Assembly (NCBI RefSeq): GCF_011090185.1
Contig: NZ_JAAFGS010000003.1
Coordinates: 434,001 to 498,000 of the forward strand
Length of the DNA stretch: 64,000 nt
From: Saccharibacillus alkalitolerans
Lineage (GTDB): Bacteria > Bacillota > Bacilli > Paenibacillales > Paenibacillaceae
Direction of reading: 5' to 3'
Shown here: one piece after another, positions 47,021-55,892 of the stretch
How the letters are laid out: the number at the start of each line of letters is the position of its first letter
Numbering within the stretch: position 1 is the stretch's first letter
Notes under the pieces: model-generated
What the model was told of the DNA's origin: nothing
Seen by the model: the letters and a program-made list of their open reading frames with translations, nothing else
Databases searched by the model: none
Translations under genes and position numbers: made by a program

Positions 47021-47485
47021 TTAGTGTCCGAGGAACGAACGCAGCATCCACATATGCTTCTCGAGATCCTGCTTCATGGAGATCAGCATATCGCTTGTCG
47101 CCTGGTCGTGGGCTTCTTCCGCCATCTCCAGACCTTCCTGCATTTCTTCCGCTACCGTCGCGAAGTCTTCGATGATGGTCTGAACCATCGTGCGCGCATC
47201 TTCGGTACCGGCCGCTTCCTGGATGCTGGACAGTTCGAGGTATTCTTTCATCGTCGCGGCGGGGCTGGCCTTGATCGTCAGCATGCGCTCTGCGATTTCG
47301 TCCATTTTCAACGTGACTTCGTTATACAGCTCTTCGAACTTGATGTGCAGCGTATAGAAGTTCTCGCCTTTCACGTACCAGTGGAAATTGTGGATTTTAA
47401 CGTAAAGAACGTTCAGGTTCGCCACCTGGCGGTTCAAAATCTCCGTGATATTCTTCGTTTGAGCTTCGCTTTTCGTGTTCGTCAT
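47021..47485 (-). CDS. dps: Dps family DNA-binding ferritin
   Basis: The 154-residue protein is a Dps/MrgA-type mini-ferritin, which forms a dodecamer, oxidises Fe(II) with peroxide and protects DNA. Ferroxidase residues His32/His35 (IHNFHWYVKG), the LHIKFEELY segment and DEIAERM are present. The C-terminus QDLEKHMWMLRSFLGH is typical. No PerR box was found in front of it; a sigma-B-like promoter is at 47599-47624, as for Dps (general stress) rather than MrgA (peroxide). It lies between suf and a divergent hypothetical gene. Confidence 0.94.
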   Translation of the reverse strand: MTNTKSEAQTKNITEILNRQVANLNVLYVKIHNFHWYVKGENFYTLHIKFEELYNEVTLKMDEIAERMLTIKASPAATMKEYLELSSIQEAAGTEDARTMVQTIIEDFATVAEEMQEGLEMAEEAHDQATSDMLISMKQDLEKHMWMLRSFLGH

Positions 47486-47598
47486 GGTTTATCCCTCTTT
47501 CCTCGTATTTGAAACGCGGCTTCCGGATTTCCGGAGCGGCGATTTGCCCGACGACCGGGCACGGCGCAAGACCGCTTTTCGCCGTTTCTAGTACCCTT

Positions 47599-47624
47599 TT
47601 ACCCGTTCGAAAATGTGCCGAAAC
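47599..47624 (-). promoter_or_regulatory. Sigma-B-like promoter of dps
   Basis: On the minus strand GTTTCG, 14 bases, GGGTAA, 114 bases before the dps start. It matches the sigma-B consensus at 9 of 12 positions and shares gap length with the promoters of the two dehydrogenase genes. Confidence 0.5.
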
Positions 47625-47769
47625 AAACGCGCCGAACGAAACGCCCTCTGCGGGCGCGCGCTTACGGACATCGGCGGGACGGGAACAACCCCCCGCTCGC
47701 GCCCGTTTCAAAAATGTGGATAATCCCGACGCGGACAAGGCTCCGGGACTAGGATTATGCCAAAAGTCA

Positions 47770-47778
47770 TGCTATGAT
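47770..47778 (+). promoter_or_regulatory. Extended -10 for the 47849 gene
   Basis: TGC-TATGAT, an extended -10 with no convincing -35, about 70 bases before the gene. The remaining divergent gap (47486-47848) holds only the dps promoter and GC-rich bases. Confidence 0.4.
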
Positions 47779-47848
47779 GGAAAGACGCAGGATTCCGATT
47801 TTCAAGCCGAACGGATCCTAATTTGAACTGGTTCAGACCGGGGGAATT

Positions 47849-48361
47849 ATGAACAATAAGACATCGCAAGAACGTTCCGGGTTTTTATTCAATGTGGACA
47901 TTCTGATTGAAGGCTCGACCAACGCACAAGCCCTGCAGTCTCTTCTGGAACTGCTGAATAATTCGGATAAAGTCGTCGACCAACGCATCAACTCGGGGAT
48001 CGAACTCGGCAAGGTCATCGAAGCCGCGCTCGTCAACCTGAAGACGAATTACGTCGAAAAATCCAAAGCCGGCCTCTCTTCGGGACACAGCTTCCAGGCC
48101 AAAGCCGCCGCCGCAAAGAAGGCTCCTCAAGCCGCCCCGAAGCCGAATTCCTATTTGACGCCGGAAGACATCCGGGATTCCATCAGCAAGAACCGGCTGG
48201 TCCGCTTGACCGTCAACAAGCCGGGCGGCACTCGCCTCAGCATCCCGTGCCGGATTATCAACTTCGACGAAGCCGCCCAAATTCTCAGCGTATATCACGT
48301 CGACGAAAAACAGGTCTACAGCTTTTCGCTCAACGAGATCGACGAATTGAGCGGTCAATAA
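47849..48361 (+). CDS. Hypothetical protein with C-terminal beta domain
   Basis: The 170-residue protein starts at an ATG after CCGGGGGAATT. Residues 1-75 are helical (STNAQALQSLLELLNNSDKV), 76-110 form an Ala/Lys/Pro linker (AKAAAAKKAPQAAPKP), and 110-170 form a beta-rich domain (LVRLTVNKPGGTRLSIPCR, QILSVYHVDEKQVYSFSLNEI). I do not recognise the family with certainty. The C-terminal part resembles RNA- or nucleic-acid-binding Sm/Hfq-like barrels in outline only, which I would not rely on. No signal or membrane segment. Confidence 0.6.
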   Translation: MNNKTSQERSGFLFNVDILIEGSTNAQALQSLLELLNNSDKVVDQRINSGIELGKVIEAALVNLKTNYVEKSKAGLSSGHSFQAKAAAAKKAPQAAPKPNSYLTPEDIRDSISKNRLVRLTVNKPGGTRLSIPCRIINFDEAAQILSVYHVDEKQVYSFSLNEIDELSGQ

Positions 48362-48423
48362 GAGCCGCCCGGAACCGGAGCACGGCCGCCGCCCCCATAC
48401 AAACGCCGGGCCGCCTCCATGCC

Positions 48424-48458
48424 AAAAAAACCGCCGATACGTTCCGGCGGTTTTTTTG
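48424..48458. terminator. Bidirectional terminator
   Basis: AAAAAAACCGCCG...CGGCGGTTTTTTT between the convergent hypothetical gene and the DUF423 gene. Confidence 0.9.
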
Positions 48459-48476
48459 CGTTTCGGTCGGCTCGGG

Positions 48477-48860
48477 TCAGCGTTCCCCCGCGCGCCGGCC
48501 GACGGCCGTTGCAAGCACGATCCAGCCCGCGATAAAAGCAGCGCCGCCCAGCGGCGTGACGGGTCCGAAAATCCGCATGCCGGTCGTGCTCAGCAGGTAC
48601 AAACTGCCGGAGAACATAACGATACCGGCAAAGAACAGCCAGGCGGCCCAAACAAGCCTGCGCGACTCTCCCCATACGCCCATCGCGACCGCGGCGATCA
48701 GCATCGCAAGCGCATGGATAAAATGATACTGGATGCCGGTTTGAAACGTCTGCAGCGAATCCTCGCCGATTTTCGCTTCGAGAATATGGCTGCCGAACGC
48801 GCCCAGACCGACACCGACCATCGCCGTCACACAGGCGACGACCGCGATTTTCCTTTGCAT
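48477..48860 (-). CDS. DUF423 family membrane protein (YwdK-like)
   Basis: The 127-residue protein has four membrane segments and the DUF423 signature LGAFGSHILE near residue 18-27, followed by FQTGIQYHFIHALAML and, in the last helix pair, TPLGGAAFIAGW. The family is widespread in bacteria; its function is unknown. It has a clean ATG with AAGAGGGATG upstream. Downstream DNA 48861-49179 carries no gene I can support; it is the divergent gap to the next gene. Confidence 0.85.
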   Translation of the reverse strand: MQRKIAVVACVTAMVGVGLGAFGSHILEAKIGEDSLQTFQTGIQYHFIHALAMLIAAVAMGVWGESRRLVWAAWLFFAGIVMFSGSLYLLSTTGMRIFGPVTPLGGAAFIAGWIVLATAVGRRAGER

Positions 48861-49179
48861 GACATCCCTCTTTCCCCAGCATATTAGCTCTGCCGGACGA
48901 ACTGCGCAGCCGTTCCGGCGAATCGAACTTCATTATATGGGGTTCCTGAAGGAAACGCCACAAAAAAGCCGGAAACTTCACTTTTTCTTCTTATCCCTCC
49001 CTGCCGACGGGTAATGGTCGTTATCGGATGCCGTTCCGTTTTTGCGCAGCCGCCGCTTCGGCGAAACTTCAAGCCGCCGCCCCCGTATTAGGGAAAAGAC
49101 GGCAATTGAGGGTTGCTTTTTAAGGCCGAATATGAAAGAGTTATTTCGTAAAGCTTCCATAATAAAGGAGAGTTGAAGC

Positions 49180-49761
49180 ATGGACAATCGTTTTCCACCC
49201 GGGGACGGACCGAACGGCCGCCCAAGCGGACCGGATCTTCGCAAAGATTCCGACCGCAGCGACACAGAACTCAACAACTTCGGAGATCCTTACCGCAGCG
49301 AACCGGACGGGCGCGGCTATGAAGAGCGCGTCAATCCGCCATTCAGCCCGTACGATGAATATCCGCGCCATGATCAGCCGCAGGGCCGATTGAAGCATTC
49401 CGGACTCGGCATCGCTTCGTTCGTGCTGTCGCTGCTCAGCATCGCGCTGTACGTCGTCTTTTTCGTATCGGCCGTCGGCGTCGTTTATTCGATCAGCGAA
49501 TCGGGGGCGATCCTGGATTCCGCCGCCATATCCGAAGAACAGATGATGAGCGTCGGCATAGGCGCGCTTATTCTTATCGTCAGCATTCTCGGGGCGGCGC
49601 TGCTGAATCTGGTCGGCGTCATCCTCGGAATCGTCGGACTCGTGTCCAAAGCACGGAAAAAAGTTTTTGCCGTGATCGGCACCGTTTTGAACGGCCTTTG
49701 CCTGTTGGGCGGGGGCGGTTTCATCCTCTTCAGTACCATTATGGGCGCAAGCGGCTTGTAA
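49180..49761 (+). CDS. Membrane protein with disordered N-terminus (DUF4190-like)
   Basis: The 193-residue protein starts at an ATG after AAAGGAGAG. Residues 1-75 are charged, Pro/Gly/Asp/Arg-rich and likely disordered. Three to four membrane segments follow (about 80-105, 125-150, 165-190) with the pattern GIASFVLSLLSIAL typical of DUF4190 proteins. Function unknown; a membrane protein with the N-terminus probably inside. Confidence 0.65.
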   Translation: MDNRFPPGDGPNGRPSGPDLRKDSDRSDTELNNFGDPYRSEPDGRGYEERVNPPFSPYDEYPRHDQPQGRLKHSGLGIASFVLSLLSIALYVVFFVSAVGVVYSISESGAILDSAAISEEQMMSVGIGALILIVSILGAALLNLVGVILGIVGLVSKARKKVFAVIGTVLNGLCLLGGGGFILFSTIMGASGL

Positions 49762-49808
49762 ATGCCGCATTCCCGCCGTTCAGGGCAGGCGCCCATGCTC
49801 GGCAGGCA

Positions 49809-49838
49809 AAGGGCCGGCGCTGTACAGCGCCGGCCCTT
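49809..49838 (+). terminator. Perfect hairpin after the 49180 gene
   Basis: AAGGGCCGGCGCTGT pairs fully with ACAGCGCCGGCCCTT (15 base pairs, no loop as written). There is only a short T-poor tail (CGTCTG), so it may stabilise the 3' end or stop transcription weakly. Nearby 49840-50009 has no separate gene. Confidence 0.55.
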
Positions 49839-50009
49839 CGTCTGCCGGTTTGCTTCGGATCGTGATATACTGTTAAATGTGGTGGACGGCGCCGACGAAT
49901 CGACAGCGTCGTTCGCGGTCCTCGGCACCCGAAAAAGGTGTCCAAGCTTCGCTTATTTCGCCCGTTCGTCCGCCAGCCGGAGAACGGGAGCATTTACGAG
50001 GAGATGAAC

Positions 50010-50855
50010 ATGTCAAACATCCGAATTTTTTCCGATAGCACAAGCGACCTGCCCGCAGAACTGCTGGAGCGATACGGCATCGGAATCGTACCGCTTTATG
50101 TTGTATTCGAAGACGAAACGTTCCGCGACGGCGTCGATTTGACGCCGACCCAGCTGTTCGATAAAGTGGCCCGCCAGGGCAAGCTGCCGAAATCGGCCGC
50201 GCCGTCTCCGGCGGACTTCAGCCGCGCTTTCGCGCCGCACATCGAGCAAGGGGAACGCATTCTGTATATCAGCCTGTCCTCCGACCTATCGTCCACGTAT
50301 CAAAACGCCCGGATCGCGGCCGACGATTTCGAGCCGGGAAGCGTGACCGTATTCGACTCGCTCAATCTCTCGACGGCGATCGGCATCCAGGTGCTTCGTG
50401 CCGCGCGCTGGGCCGAAGAAGGACTGGATACGGGAGAGATCGTACAGAAGCTGGAACGCCTCCGTCCTTTGGTCGAAACCGAATTTGCCATCGATACGCT
50501 GGAGTATTTGCATAAAGGCGGCCGCTGTTCGGGCATGCAGAACTTGATCGGCAGCTTGCTGAGCATTCGGCCGATCATCAAGGTAATGGACGGCAAAATG
50601 TCGCCCGCCTACAAAGTTCGGGGTAAACGCGAAAAAGCGATCGATAAAATGCTCCAGAATCTGCTGGCCAACCGAGATCGCCTGGACGGTCCCATCGTGG
50701 TCGTGCACTCGGCGGCGGAAGAAGACGCGGTTTCCCTGCGGGAAACGATTATTCGGGAAACGGGCGCCGAAGAAGTGCTGTTGTCCACGGCCGGGTGCGT
50801 CATTTCGACCCACTGCGGACCGGGAACGATCGGTCTCATGTACGCCAAAGCCTAG
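50010..50855 (+). CDS. DegV family fatty-acid-binding protein
   Basis: The 281-residue DegV protein starts at the ATG at 50010 (MSNIRIFSDSTSDLPAEL), six bases after GAGGAG; an in-frame upstream start lacks support. The lipid-binding motif Ser is in SDSTSDLP, the thr/ser region SLSSDLSSTYQNARI lies near residue 90, and HKGGRCSGMQ and CGPGTIGLMY are typical of DegV. The family works as FakB with FakA in Gram-positives to bind and pass on exogenous fatty acids for phosphorylation. No fakA is next to it here. Confidence 0.93.
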   Translation: MSNIRIFSDSTSDLPAELLERYGIGIVPLYVVFEDETFRDGVDLTPTQLFDKVARQGKLPKSAAPSPADFSRAFAPHIEQGERILYISLSSDLSSTYQNARIAADDFEPGSVTVFDSLNLSTAIGIQVLRAARWAEEGLDTGEIVQKLERLRPLVETEFAIDTLEYLHKGGRCSGMQNLIGSLLSIRPIIKVMDGKMSPAYKVRGKREKAIDKMLQNLLANRDRLDGPIVVVHSAAEEDAVSLRETIIRETGAEEVLLSTAGCVISTHCGPGTIGLMYAKA

Positions 50856-50942
50856 CAGCCGTCCGGCCTCTGCCGATCACGGCTTCGCTCAAGCGCACGC
50901 TGCCTCGGCGCTCCGCCCCTCCGGCTCTTGCCGCAAACACGC

Positions 50943-50990
50943 AAAGACCGCCGCTCCATCCTCGATAGGATGCCGAGCGGCGGTCTTTTT
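50943..50990. terminator. Bidirectional terminator
   Basis: AAAGACCGCCGCTC...GAGCGGCGGTCTTTTT between degV (plus) and the histidine kinase gene (minus). Confidence 0.9.
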
Positions 50991-51050
50991 GGGGTATCCG
51001 GGCCATGGAAGACGATTCGACCGGAAACGGAGCGTTCCGGCTCCGCGCTT

Positions 51051-52958
51051 TCATTCGTCGCATAGCATCGGCAGCGTAAACGAGAAGACCGATCCCTGTC
51101 CTTCCAGGCTCTCGGCCCAGATCGCTCCGCCCATCCGGTCGATCCAGCGCTTGCAGATCGCCAGCCCGAGTCCCGTTCCTTCATATCTTCGATCCAGTTC
51201 CGAGTGGATCTGGGAGAACGGCTGGAACAGCAGCTCCATTTTATCCGCCGGAATGCCGATTCCGCTGTCGCTCACTTCGACTCTCAGCACGCAGCGCGCT
51301 TTTTCTCCAATACCGGTCCTCGGCCGAACGAGACAATCCGCGGCGACTTCGATCCTTCCTTTCGGCGTGAACTTGACCGCATTGCCGATCAAACCGATGA
51401 GGATGCCGCGAAGCTTGCCGCTGTCTCCGATCAATTCGTGCGGGAATCCTTCCCCGAGCCGAAGCCGCAGCTCCACGCCCGACGCCTCCGTTTGAACGGA
51501 AAAAGCCCCGACGATTTCTTCCAGCAGATCCTTCGCGTCGAAAGGCTCGCTCTCGAACTTCAGCGTTCCGCTCTCTGCCGCGTTGAAATCGAGAATGCGA
51601 TCGACGATCGTCTGCAGTCCCCGGCCGCTAAGCGACAGCACTTCCATGTAATCCTGCTGTTCTTCGCTCAAATCGGTAGTCTGCATCAGTTCGGCCATGC
51701 CCAGCACTCCGTTCAGCGGCGTCCGGATTTCATGGCTCATCAGGCTCAGAAAGTCCGTTTTCGCGGCCAATCCGCGCTGCGCTTCGTTCTTCTGCCTGAC
51801 AATTTCGTCCCGGCTCGTCACGTCCTTGAACACCACGACGGCGCCGGACGGCTTCCCGTTCTCGAACAAGGGATTGACCCGGTATTCGACCAGGAAGCTC
51901 GTGCCGTCTTTGCGCCAGAACACTTCGCCTTCCACTTCGCGATAGACGCCTTCCCGCATCGAACGGAAAATCGGACATTTTTCGACCGGATACGGACTGC
52001 CGTCCGAACGGCTGTGATGGATCAGATCGTGATTGTAGACATTTTGAAATTCTTCGACTTCATACCCCAGCATATCGGCTCCCGCCCGATTGATAAATAC
52101 CGAACGGCCTTCGCCGTTGATCTCGTAAATGCCTTCCGATACGGCATTGAGGATCGACGTGTACTGATCGGCCAGCTCGCGGCTGCGCTGCATTTGACGC
52201 TTCCACTCGGTGATGTCGAGCGCAATCATATAGACTCCGATCGTTTCCCCGTCAACGACGATCGGCAGGCTGGTCATGTTCACGTCGATGCGCTGATCGT
52301 CGAGAGCCAGCAGCTGCGCTTCGAAGTTGCCCGAAACGCCGCGCAGCGCGTGTTCGAAGCGCCGCTCCACCTCTTCGACCGACTCGGGCGCGAAAAACAA
52401 ACCGTAACTCAATCCGGCCAGTTTATCGTTTACGAATCCCGTCATCGCCTCCAAATGCGGATTGACCGACAAGCATCGGCCCCGGGGGTCGAACGAAAGA
52501 ATTCCTGCCGGATTATAATCGAACAGCGACCGGTACAGCCTTTCCTGCTCCCGCATCCTGCGATTTTTGACTTCTTCTTCGGTAATGTCTTTGGCAATGC
52601 CGTAAATGCCCACCGTACGTCCGTCCTGCTCGATTGCCACGTACGTCACGGACACGATCAGCGGACTTCCGTCTTTGCGAATCAACCGTAAAGTGAACTC
52701 CTGCCTTTTTTCCGACTCCATGGCATTTCGGCGAAGCAGGCTTTGTCGGCGCTCCCCTTCGGCGTACAGTTTGTCCAGGTTCATCGACTGCAGTTCTTCC
52801 AACGTATATCCGGTCATGCGTTCGGTCGCGGGATTCGCATAAATCAGTTTCCCCGCCGTGTTCAATACATAGATGGCGTCGGGATGATACACAAACAGCG
52901 GACGATACACTTCGCTCTCCGCAAACATCTCTCCTAACAAACCGAATGAATTTTTCAA
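51051..52958 (-). CDS. Orphan PAS-domain sensor histidine kinase
   Basis: The 635-residue kinase starts at TTG with GGGAG seven bases upstream. It has no membrane segment. Three PAS domains lie at about 20-130 (IYVLNTAGKLIYANPATERM), 145-255 and 270-390 (each with a GTSPL/GYELF-like core and PAC motif). HisKA follows with phospho-His near 413 (LMSHEIRTPLNGVLG), then HATPase with NAVKFTPKG, DSGIGIPAD and GTGLGLAICKR. No receiver domain is attached and no response regulator is adjacent, so it is an orphan; kinases of this shape include sporulation kinases (KinA-like), but that is not proven. Confidence 0.88.
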   Translation of the reverse strand: MKNSFGLLGEMFAESEVYRPLFVYHPDAIYVLNTAGKLIYANPATERMTGYTLEELQSMNLDKLYAEGERRQSLLRRNAMESEKRQEFTLRLIRKDGSPLIVSVTYVAIEQDGRTVGIYGIAKDITEEEVKNRRMREQERLYRSLFDYNPAGILSFDPRGRCLSVNPHLEAMTGFVNDKLAGLSYGLFFAPESVEEVERRFEHALRGVSGNFEAQLLALDDQRIDVNMTSLPIVVDGETIGVYMIALDITEWKRQMQRSRELADQYTSILNAVSEGIYEINGEGRSVFINRAGADMLGYEVEEFQNVYNHDLIHHSRSDGSPYPVEKCPIFRSMREGVYREVEGEVFWRKDGTSFLVEYRVNPLFENGKPSGAVVVFKDVTSRDEIVRQKNEAQRGLAAKTDFLSLMSHEIRTPLNGVLGMAELMQTTDLSEEQQDYMEVLSLSGRGLQTIVDRILDFNAAESGTLKFESEPFDAKDLLEEIVGAFSVQTEASGVELRLRLGEGFPHELIGDSGKLRGILIGLIGNAVKFTPKGRIEVAADCLVRPRTGIGEKARCVLRVEVSDSGIGIPADKMELLFQPFSQIHSELDRRYEGTGLGLAICKRWIDRMGGAIWAESLEGQGSVFSFTLPMLCDE

Positions 52959-53189
52959 GGCGGACTCCCTTTCGTTTCTCTCATGATCTCCCTTATCTTC
53001 ATACAGCGTATTTTATCTTAAGTTTTTATGAAATGACAGGGCGTATTGAACGGTTTCTCCGCTTTATTCCGGACGATCCCGGTTTTGCCCGCCGAAAAGC
53101 GGCTTACTGCGTCATTTTCGCTTGCTTGTTGTTATATAGAGATAGACGGCGGGCAAGCCCGCATACCATATCGGGAAGGATGAACGGCA

Positions 53190-54737
53190 ATGAGGGACGA
53201 CGAATTATGGACGACGCATCGCAGCGGCATGGTCATGCGCGCGTCGGGAAAAAGCAGCCCCAACAGCGAACGCCGCAGGCGCGGCGCCGCACCGGGCCCC
53301 TTGTCTTCCCGCGGCGCAAAGGCGCGGATCGCGCTGCTGCTTCTCCTGCTGTGGCTGCTTGGAGTCATGATCTATCAGATGAACAAACCGCTGCCCGAAG
53401 GGATTTCGTACGAGAGTCCCGTTTACCGCACGGACCGGGTCGACTTCTTGTACGACTTGACCTATCCCGCGAAAAGCCGCAATTTTACGCAGGAGAGGCA
53501 AATTTTCGACCGGACGATCGAAATGATCGGCGAGGCGGAACAATTCATCGTGATCGACGTGTTCCTGTTCAACGATTATGTGCACGAAGGTCAGCAGTAT
53601 CCGAAGGTCAGCGCCAAGTTAGCCAAAACGCTTATCGAACGCAAACAGGCGGTGCCGGAACTCGACATCGTATTTATTACGGACGAGGTGAATACCAATT
53701 ACGGTTCGGCCCCCAACGCCCTGCTGCAGGAGATGAAAAAAGCCGGCATCCGCGTGGTGATCACCGACACCGATCCGCTGCGCGATTCGACTCCCGCCTA
53801 CTCGGCGGTGTGGCGCACGTTTATCCGATGGTTCGGCCAATCGGGCAGAGGATGGGTTCCGAACCTGATGGCCAGCGATGGGCCGGACATCACGCTTCGT
53901 TCGTACTTGAAGCTCCTGAACGTGAAGGCCAATCACCGCAAAGCGTTCATCACGGAAAAAGGAGCGATCGTCTCCAGCGGCAATGTGCACGACGCCAGCG
54001 CTTATCATTCCAACGTCGCGTTGGAAGTCGAAGGCCCGATCGTCGGCGACATCCTGAAAGCCGAACAGGCCGTGCTGAACTTTTCGGGCGGCGGCTCCCT
54101 TCCCTCCTATTCGCCTCGGGCGGAAAACGGAGAAGAAGGGAATTATTCGGTACAGTATCTGACGGAAGGCAAAGTATACGACCAGGCGCTAAAAGAGATC
54201 GGAGCGGCGGCTGCGGGAGACACGATCTGGATGGGCATGTTTTACCTGGCGGACAAGCAGATTCTGTCGGAACTCACGGCGGCTGCCGATCGCGGAGTCA
54301 ACGTGCGTCTGGTGCTCGACCCCAACGAGAATGCGTTCGGCCGGGAGAAGATCGGCATCCCGAATCGTCCCGTCGCCGCCGAATTGAACGACAAAGCGCC
54401 GGGCCAAATCCAGATTCGTTGGTACAATACGGTCAAGGAGCAGTATCATGTCAAAATGATGTTCGTCGACCGTCAAGGCGGCATGAGCAGCGTCTTGGCC
54501 GGCTCCACCAATTTCACGCCCCGCAATCTCAAAGACTACAATCTGGAAAACGATTTGTTCGTGCGAGGATCGGGGGACAGCGAACTGATCGGCGACGTCC
54601 GGCAGTATTTCGAGCGGATCTGGAACAACGAAGAGGCGGAATACACGGCCGACCTCGACCAGCACCTGGAGAAAACGACATGGATCAAAGACCTGGTGTA
54701 CCGGATTCAGATGAGACTCGGATTTACGACGTTTTAA
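53190..54737 (+). CDS. Phospholipase D-like/cardiolipin synthase-like membrane protein
   Basis: The 515-residue protein has a polar N-terminus, a single membrane segment (about 48-65, LLLLLLWLLGVMIYQM) and a PLD-like fold outside it. Two degenerate HKD motifs are present: NHRKAFITEKGAIVSSGN near 245 and YHVKMMFVDRQGG near 420, both keeping His and Lys but with changes in the Asp/spacing. Such enzymes make or break phosphodiesters of phospholipids or nucleic acids. The ATG start is fixed by AAGGATG. Single gene followed by a strong terminator. Confidence 0.75.
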   Translation: MRDDELWTTHRSGMVMRASGKSSPNSERRRRGAAPGPLSSRGAKARIALLLLLLWLLGVMIYQMNKPLPEGISYESPVYRTDRVDFLYDLTYPAKSRNFTQERQIFDRTIEMIGEAEQFIVIDVFLFNDYVHEGQQYPKVSAKLAKTLIERKQAVPELDIVFITDEVNTNYGSAPNALLQEMKKAGIRVVITDTDPLRDSTPAYSAVWRTFIRWFGQSGRGWVPNLMASDGPDITLRSYLKLLNVKANHRKAFITEKGAIVSSGNVHDASAYHSNVALEVEGPIVGDILKAEQAVLNFSGGGSLPSYSPRAENGEEGNYSVQYLTEGKVYDQALKEIGAAAAGDTIWMGMFYLADKQILSELTAAADRGVNVRLVLDPNENAFGREKIGIPNRPVAAELNDKAPGQIQIRWYNTVKEQYHVKMMFVDRQGGMSSVLAGSTNFTPRNLKDYNLENDLFVRGSGDSELIGDVRQYFERIWNNEEAEYTADLDQHLEKTTWIKDLVYRIQMRLGFTTF

Positions 54738-54769
54738 AAAAGGCGCGGCGAAAAATCGCCGCGCCTTTT
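54736..54769. terminator. Bidirectional terminator
   Basis: AAAAAAGGCGCGGCG-AAAAAT-CGCCGCGCCTTTT between the PLD-like gene (plus) and the alpha/beta hydrolase (minus). Confidence 0.9.
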
Positions 54770-54795
54770 CGGCATCGTCGGGAAGCCGGGAAAGC

Positions 54796-55635
54796 TCAAA
54801 CTTTCAAATGCTCGTCAAAAAATTCGCCGACTCTGCCGAGCACGTCGTCGCGGGTCAGCAGCTCCGAAGTGGAATGCCCCGCGCCCTCAAGAACGTAAAA
54901 TTCCGAACGGACTCCGGCCTCGGTCAGAGCATCGTGCAGCAGCGCGCTCTGGCGCAGCGGAACCGTCGTATCGGCGTCGCCGTGCACAATCAGGAACGGC
55001 GGAACTTCGCGGCCGTCCAGGTAATGCGCGGGATTCGTGCTGCGCGCAAGATCGGGCTTCATCCGGATCGTTCCTCCCAGCATCAGCGCCATGACCGGCA
55101 TATGGTACTCGCTCTGAAAATCCAATTCGATATCGGTCGGGCCGCTGAAATCGACGACCGCGCGCACGCGGGTCGATTGTTCCGCATGATCGGCTGTCTC
55201 GAATTCCGGCGAACCTCCGGTCGCCCCCAGCAGCGCGGCCAGTTGGCCGCCGGCGGAATGGCCCCATACGCCGACCCGATCGGCGTCGATGCCGTATTTG
55301 TCCGCGTTGGCGCGCAGGAAGCGAAGGGCGCTCTTGGCATCTTCGATCTGCGCCGGAAAGCGCGCTTCGTGAGCCAGACGGTATTCGATCGCGGCGACCG
55401 CGTATCCGCGCTCCGCAAAGCGGATCAGCTGCGGCAGATTCCGGGCCGAATTGCAGCTGACCCAAGCTCCGCCGACGATCCACAGGATCAAAGGCGCGGG
55501 ACGATCGGATTCCGGCAGCAGCAGATTCAGGCTCAGCGTTTTGCCGCCGGCGAACCGGGCGAACTGCACATCGGGAACGAGCCGGACGAACGGCCGGTCC
55601 GCCTTGCGCGCCGGCCAGGTTTCTTTTTTATTCAT
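54796..55635 (-). CDS. Alpha/beta hydrolase (BD-FAE/HSL-like esterase)
   Basis: The 279-residue enzyme has the oxyanion-type motif written GGAWVS (in place of HGGG) near residue 57, nucleophile Ser in GHSAGGQLAALLG, Asp in HGDADTTVPL and His in EGAGHSTSE. The start is the ATG at 55635 with GGAGAG upstream. It belongs with feruloyl esterase-like BD-FAE proteins and may cut esters of xylan or small molecules. It lies alone, downstream in position of nothing related. Confidence 0.85.
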   Translation of the reverse strand: MNKKETWPARKADRPFVRLVPDVQFARFAGGKTLSLNLLLPESDRPAPLILWIVGGAWVSCNSARNLPQLIRFAERGYAVAAIEYRLAHEARFPAQIEDAKSALRFLRANADKYGIDADRVGVWGHSAGGQLAALLGATGGSPEFETADHAEQSTRVRAVVDFSGPTDIELDFQSEYHMPVMALMLGGTIRMKPDLARSTNPAHYLDGREVPPFLIVHGDADTTVPLRQSALLHDALTEAGVRSEFYVLEGAGHSTSELLTRDDVLGRVGEFFDEHLKV

Positions 55636-55763
55636 GGGAAGTCTCTCCGTTTCCGTATGTAAAATGGGGTAACGCTCCGTCTGTTGCCGAACGAACTTTT
55701 CGCGGAACGGTGTCTGTCCTCCGGACAAACACGCTTATGTTTAGGATAACATAGCTTGGAAAG

Positions 55764-55800
55764 CAAAAAAAACGCCCTTCCGAACAAATTCGGAAAGGCG
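55764..55800 (-). terminator. Terminator after the EamA transporter
   Basis: CGCCTTTCCGAA-TTTG-TTCGGAAGGGCG then TTTTTTTT on the minus strand. The stem lies about 95 bases past the transporter stop. Confidence 0.8.
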
Positions 55801-55892
55801 GCTTGCGGCCGGGAAGCGAACGGCGCGTGAAAGGAGCAAAAAAGGAGCGCCCCGAGCGGTGCAGCCGATCGCCTCCGGCGGAACGCGCTTGC

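Noticed and set aside
46830-47051. A 73-codon frame between suf and dps
   Set aside because: It overlaps the dps terminator and has no ribosome binding site.
47486-47530. Sigma-B-like GTTTCA-N14-GGGATA immediately before dps
   Set aside because: It would start transcription inside the ribosome binding site, so I prefer the copy at 47599-47624.
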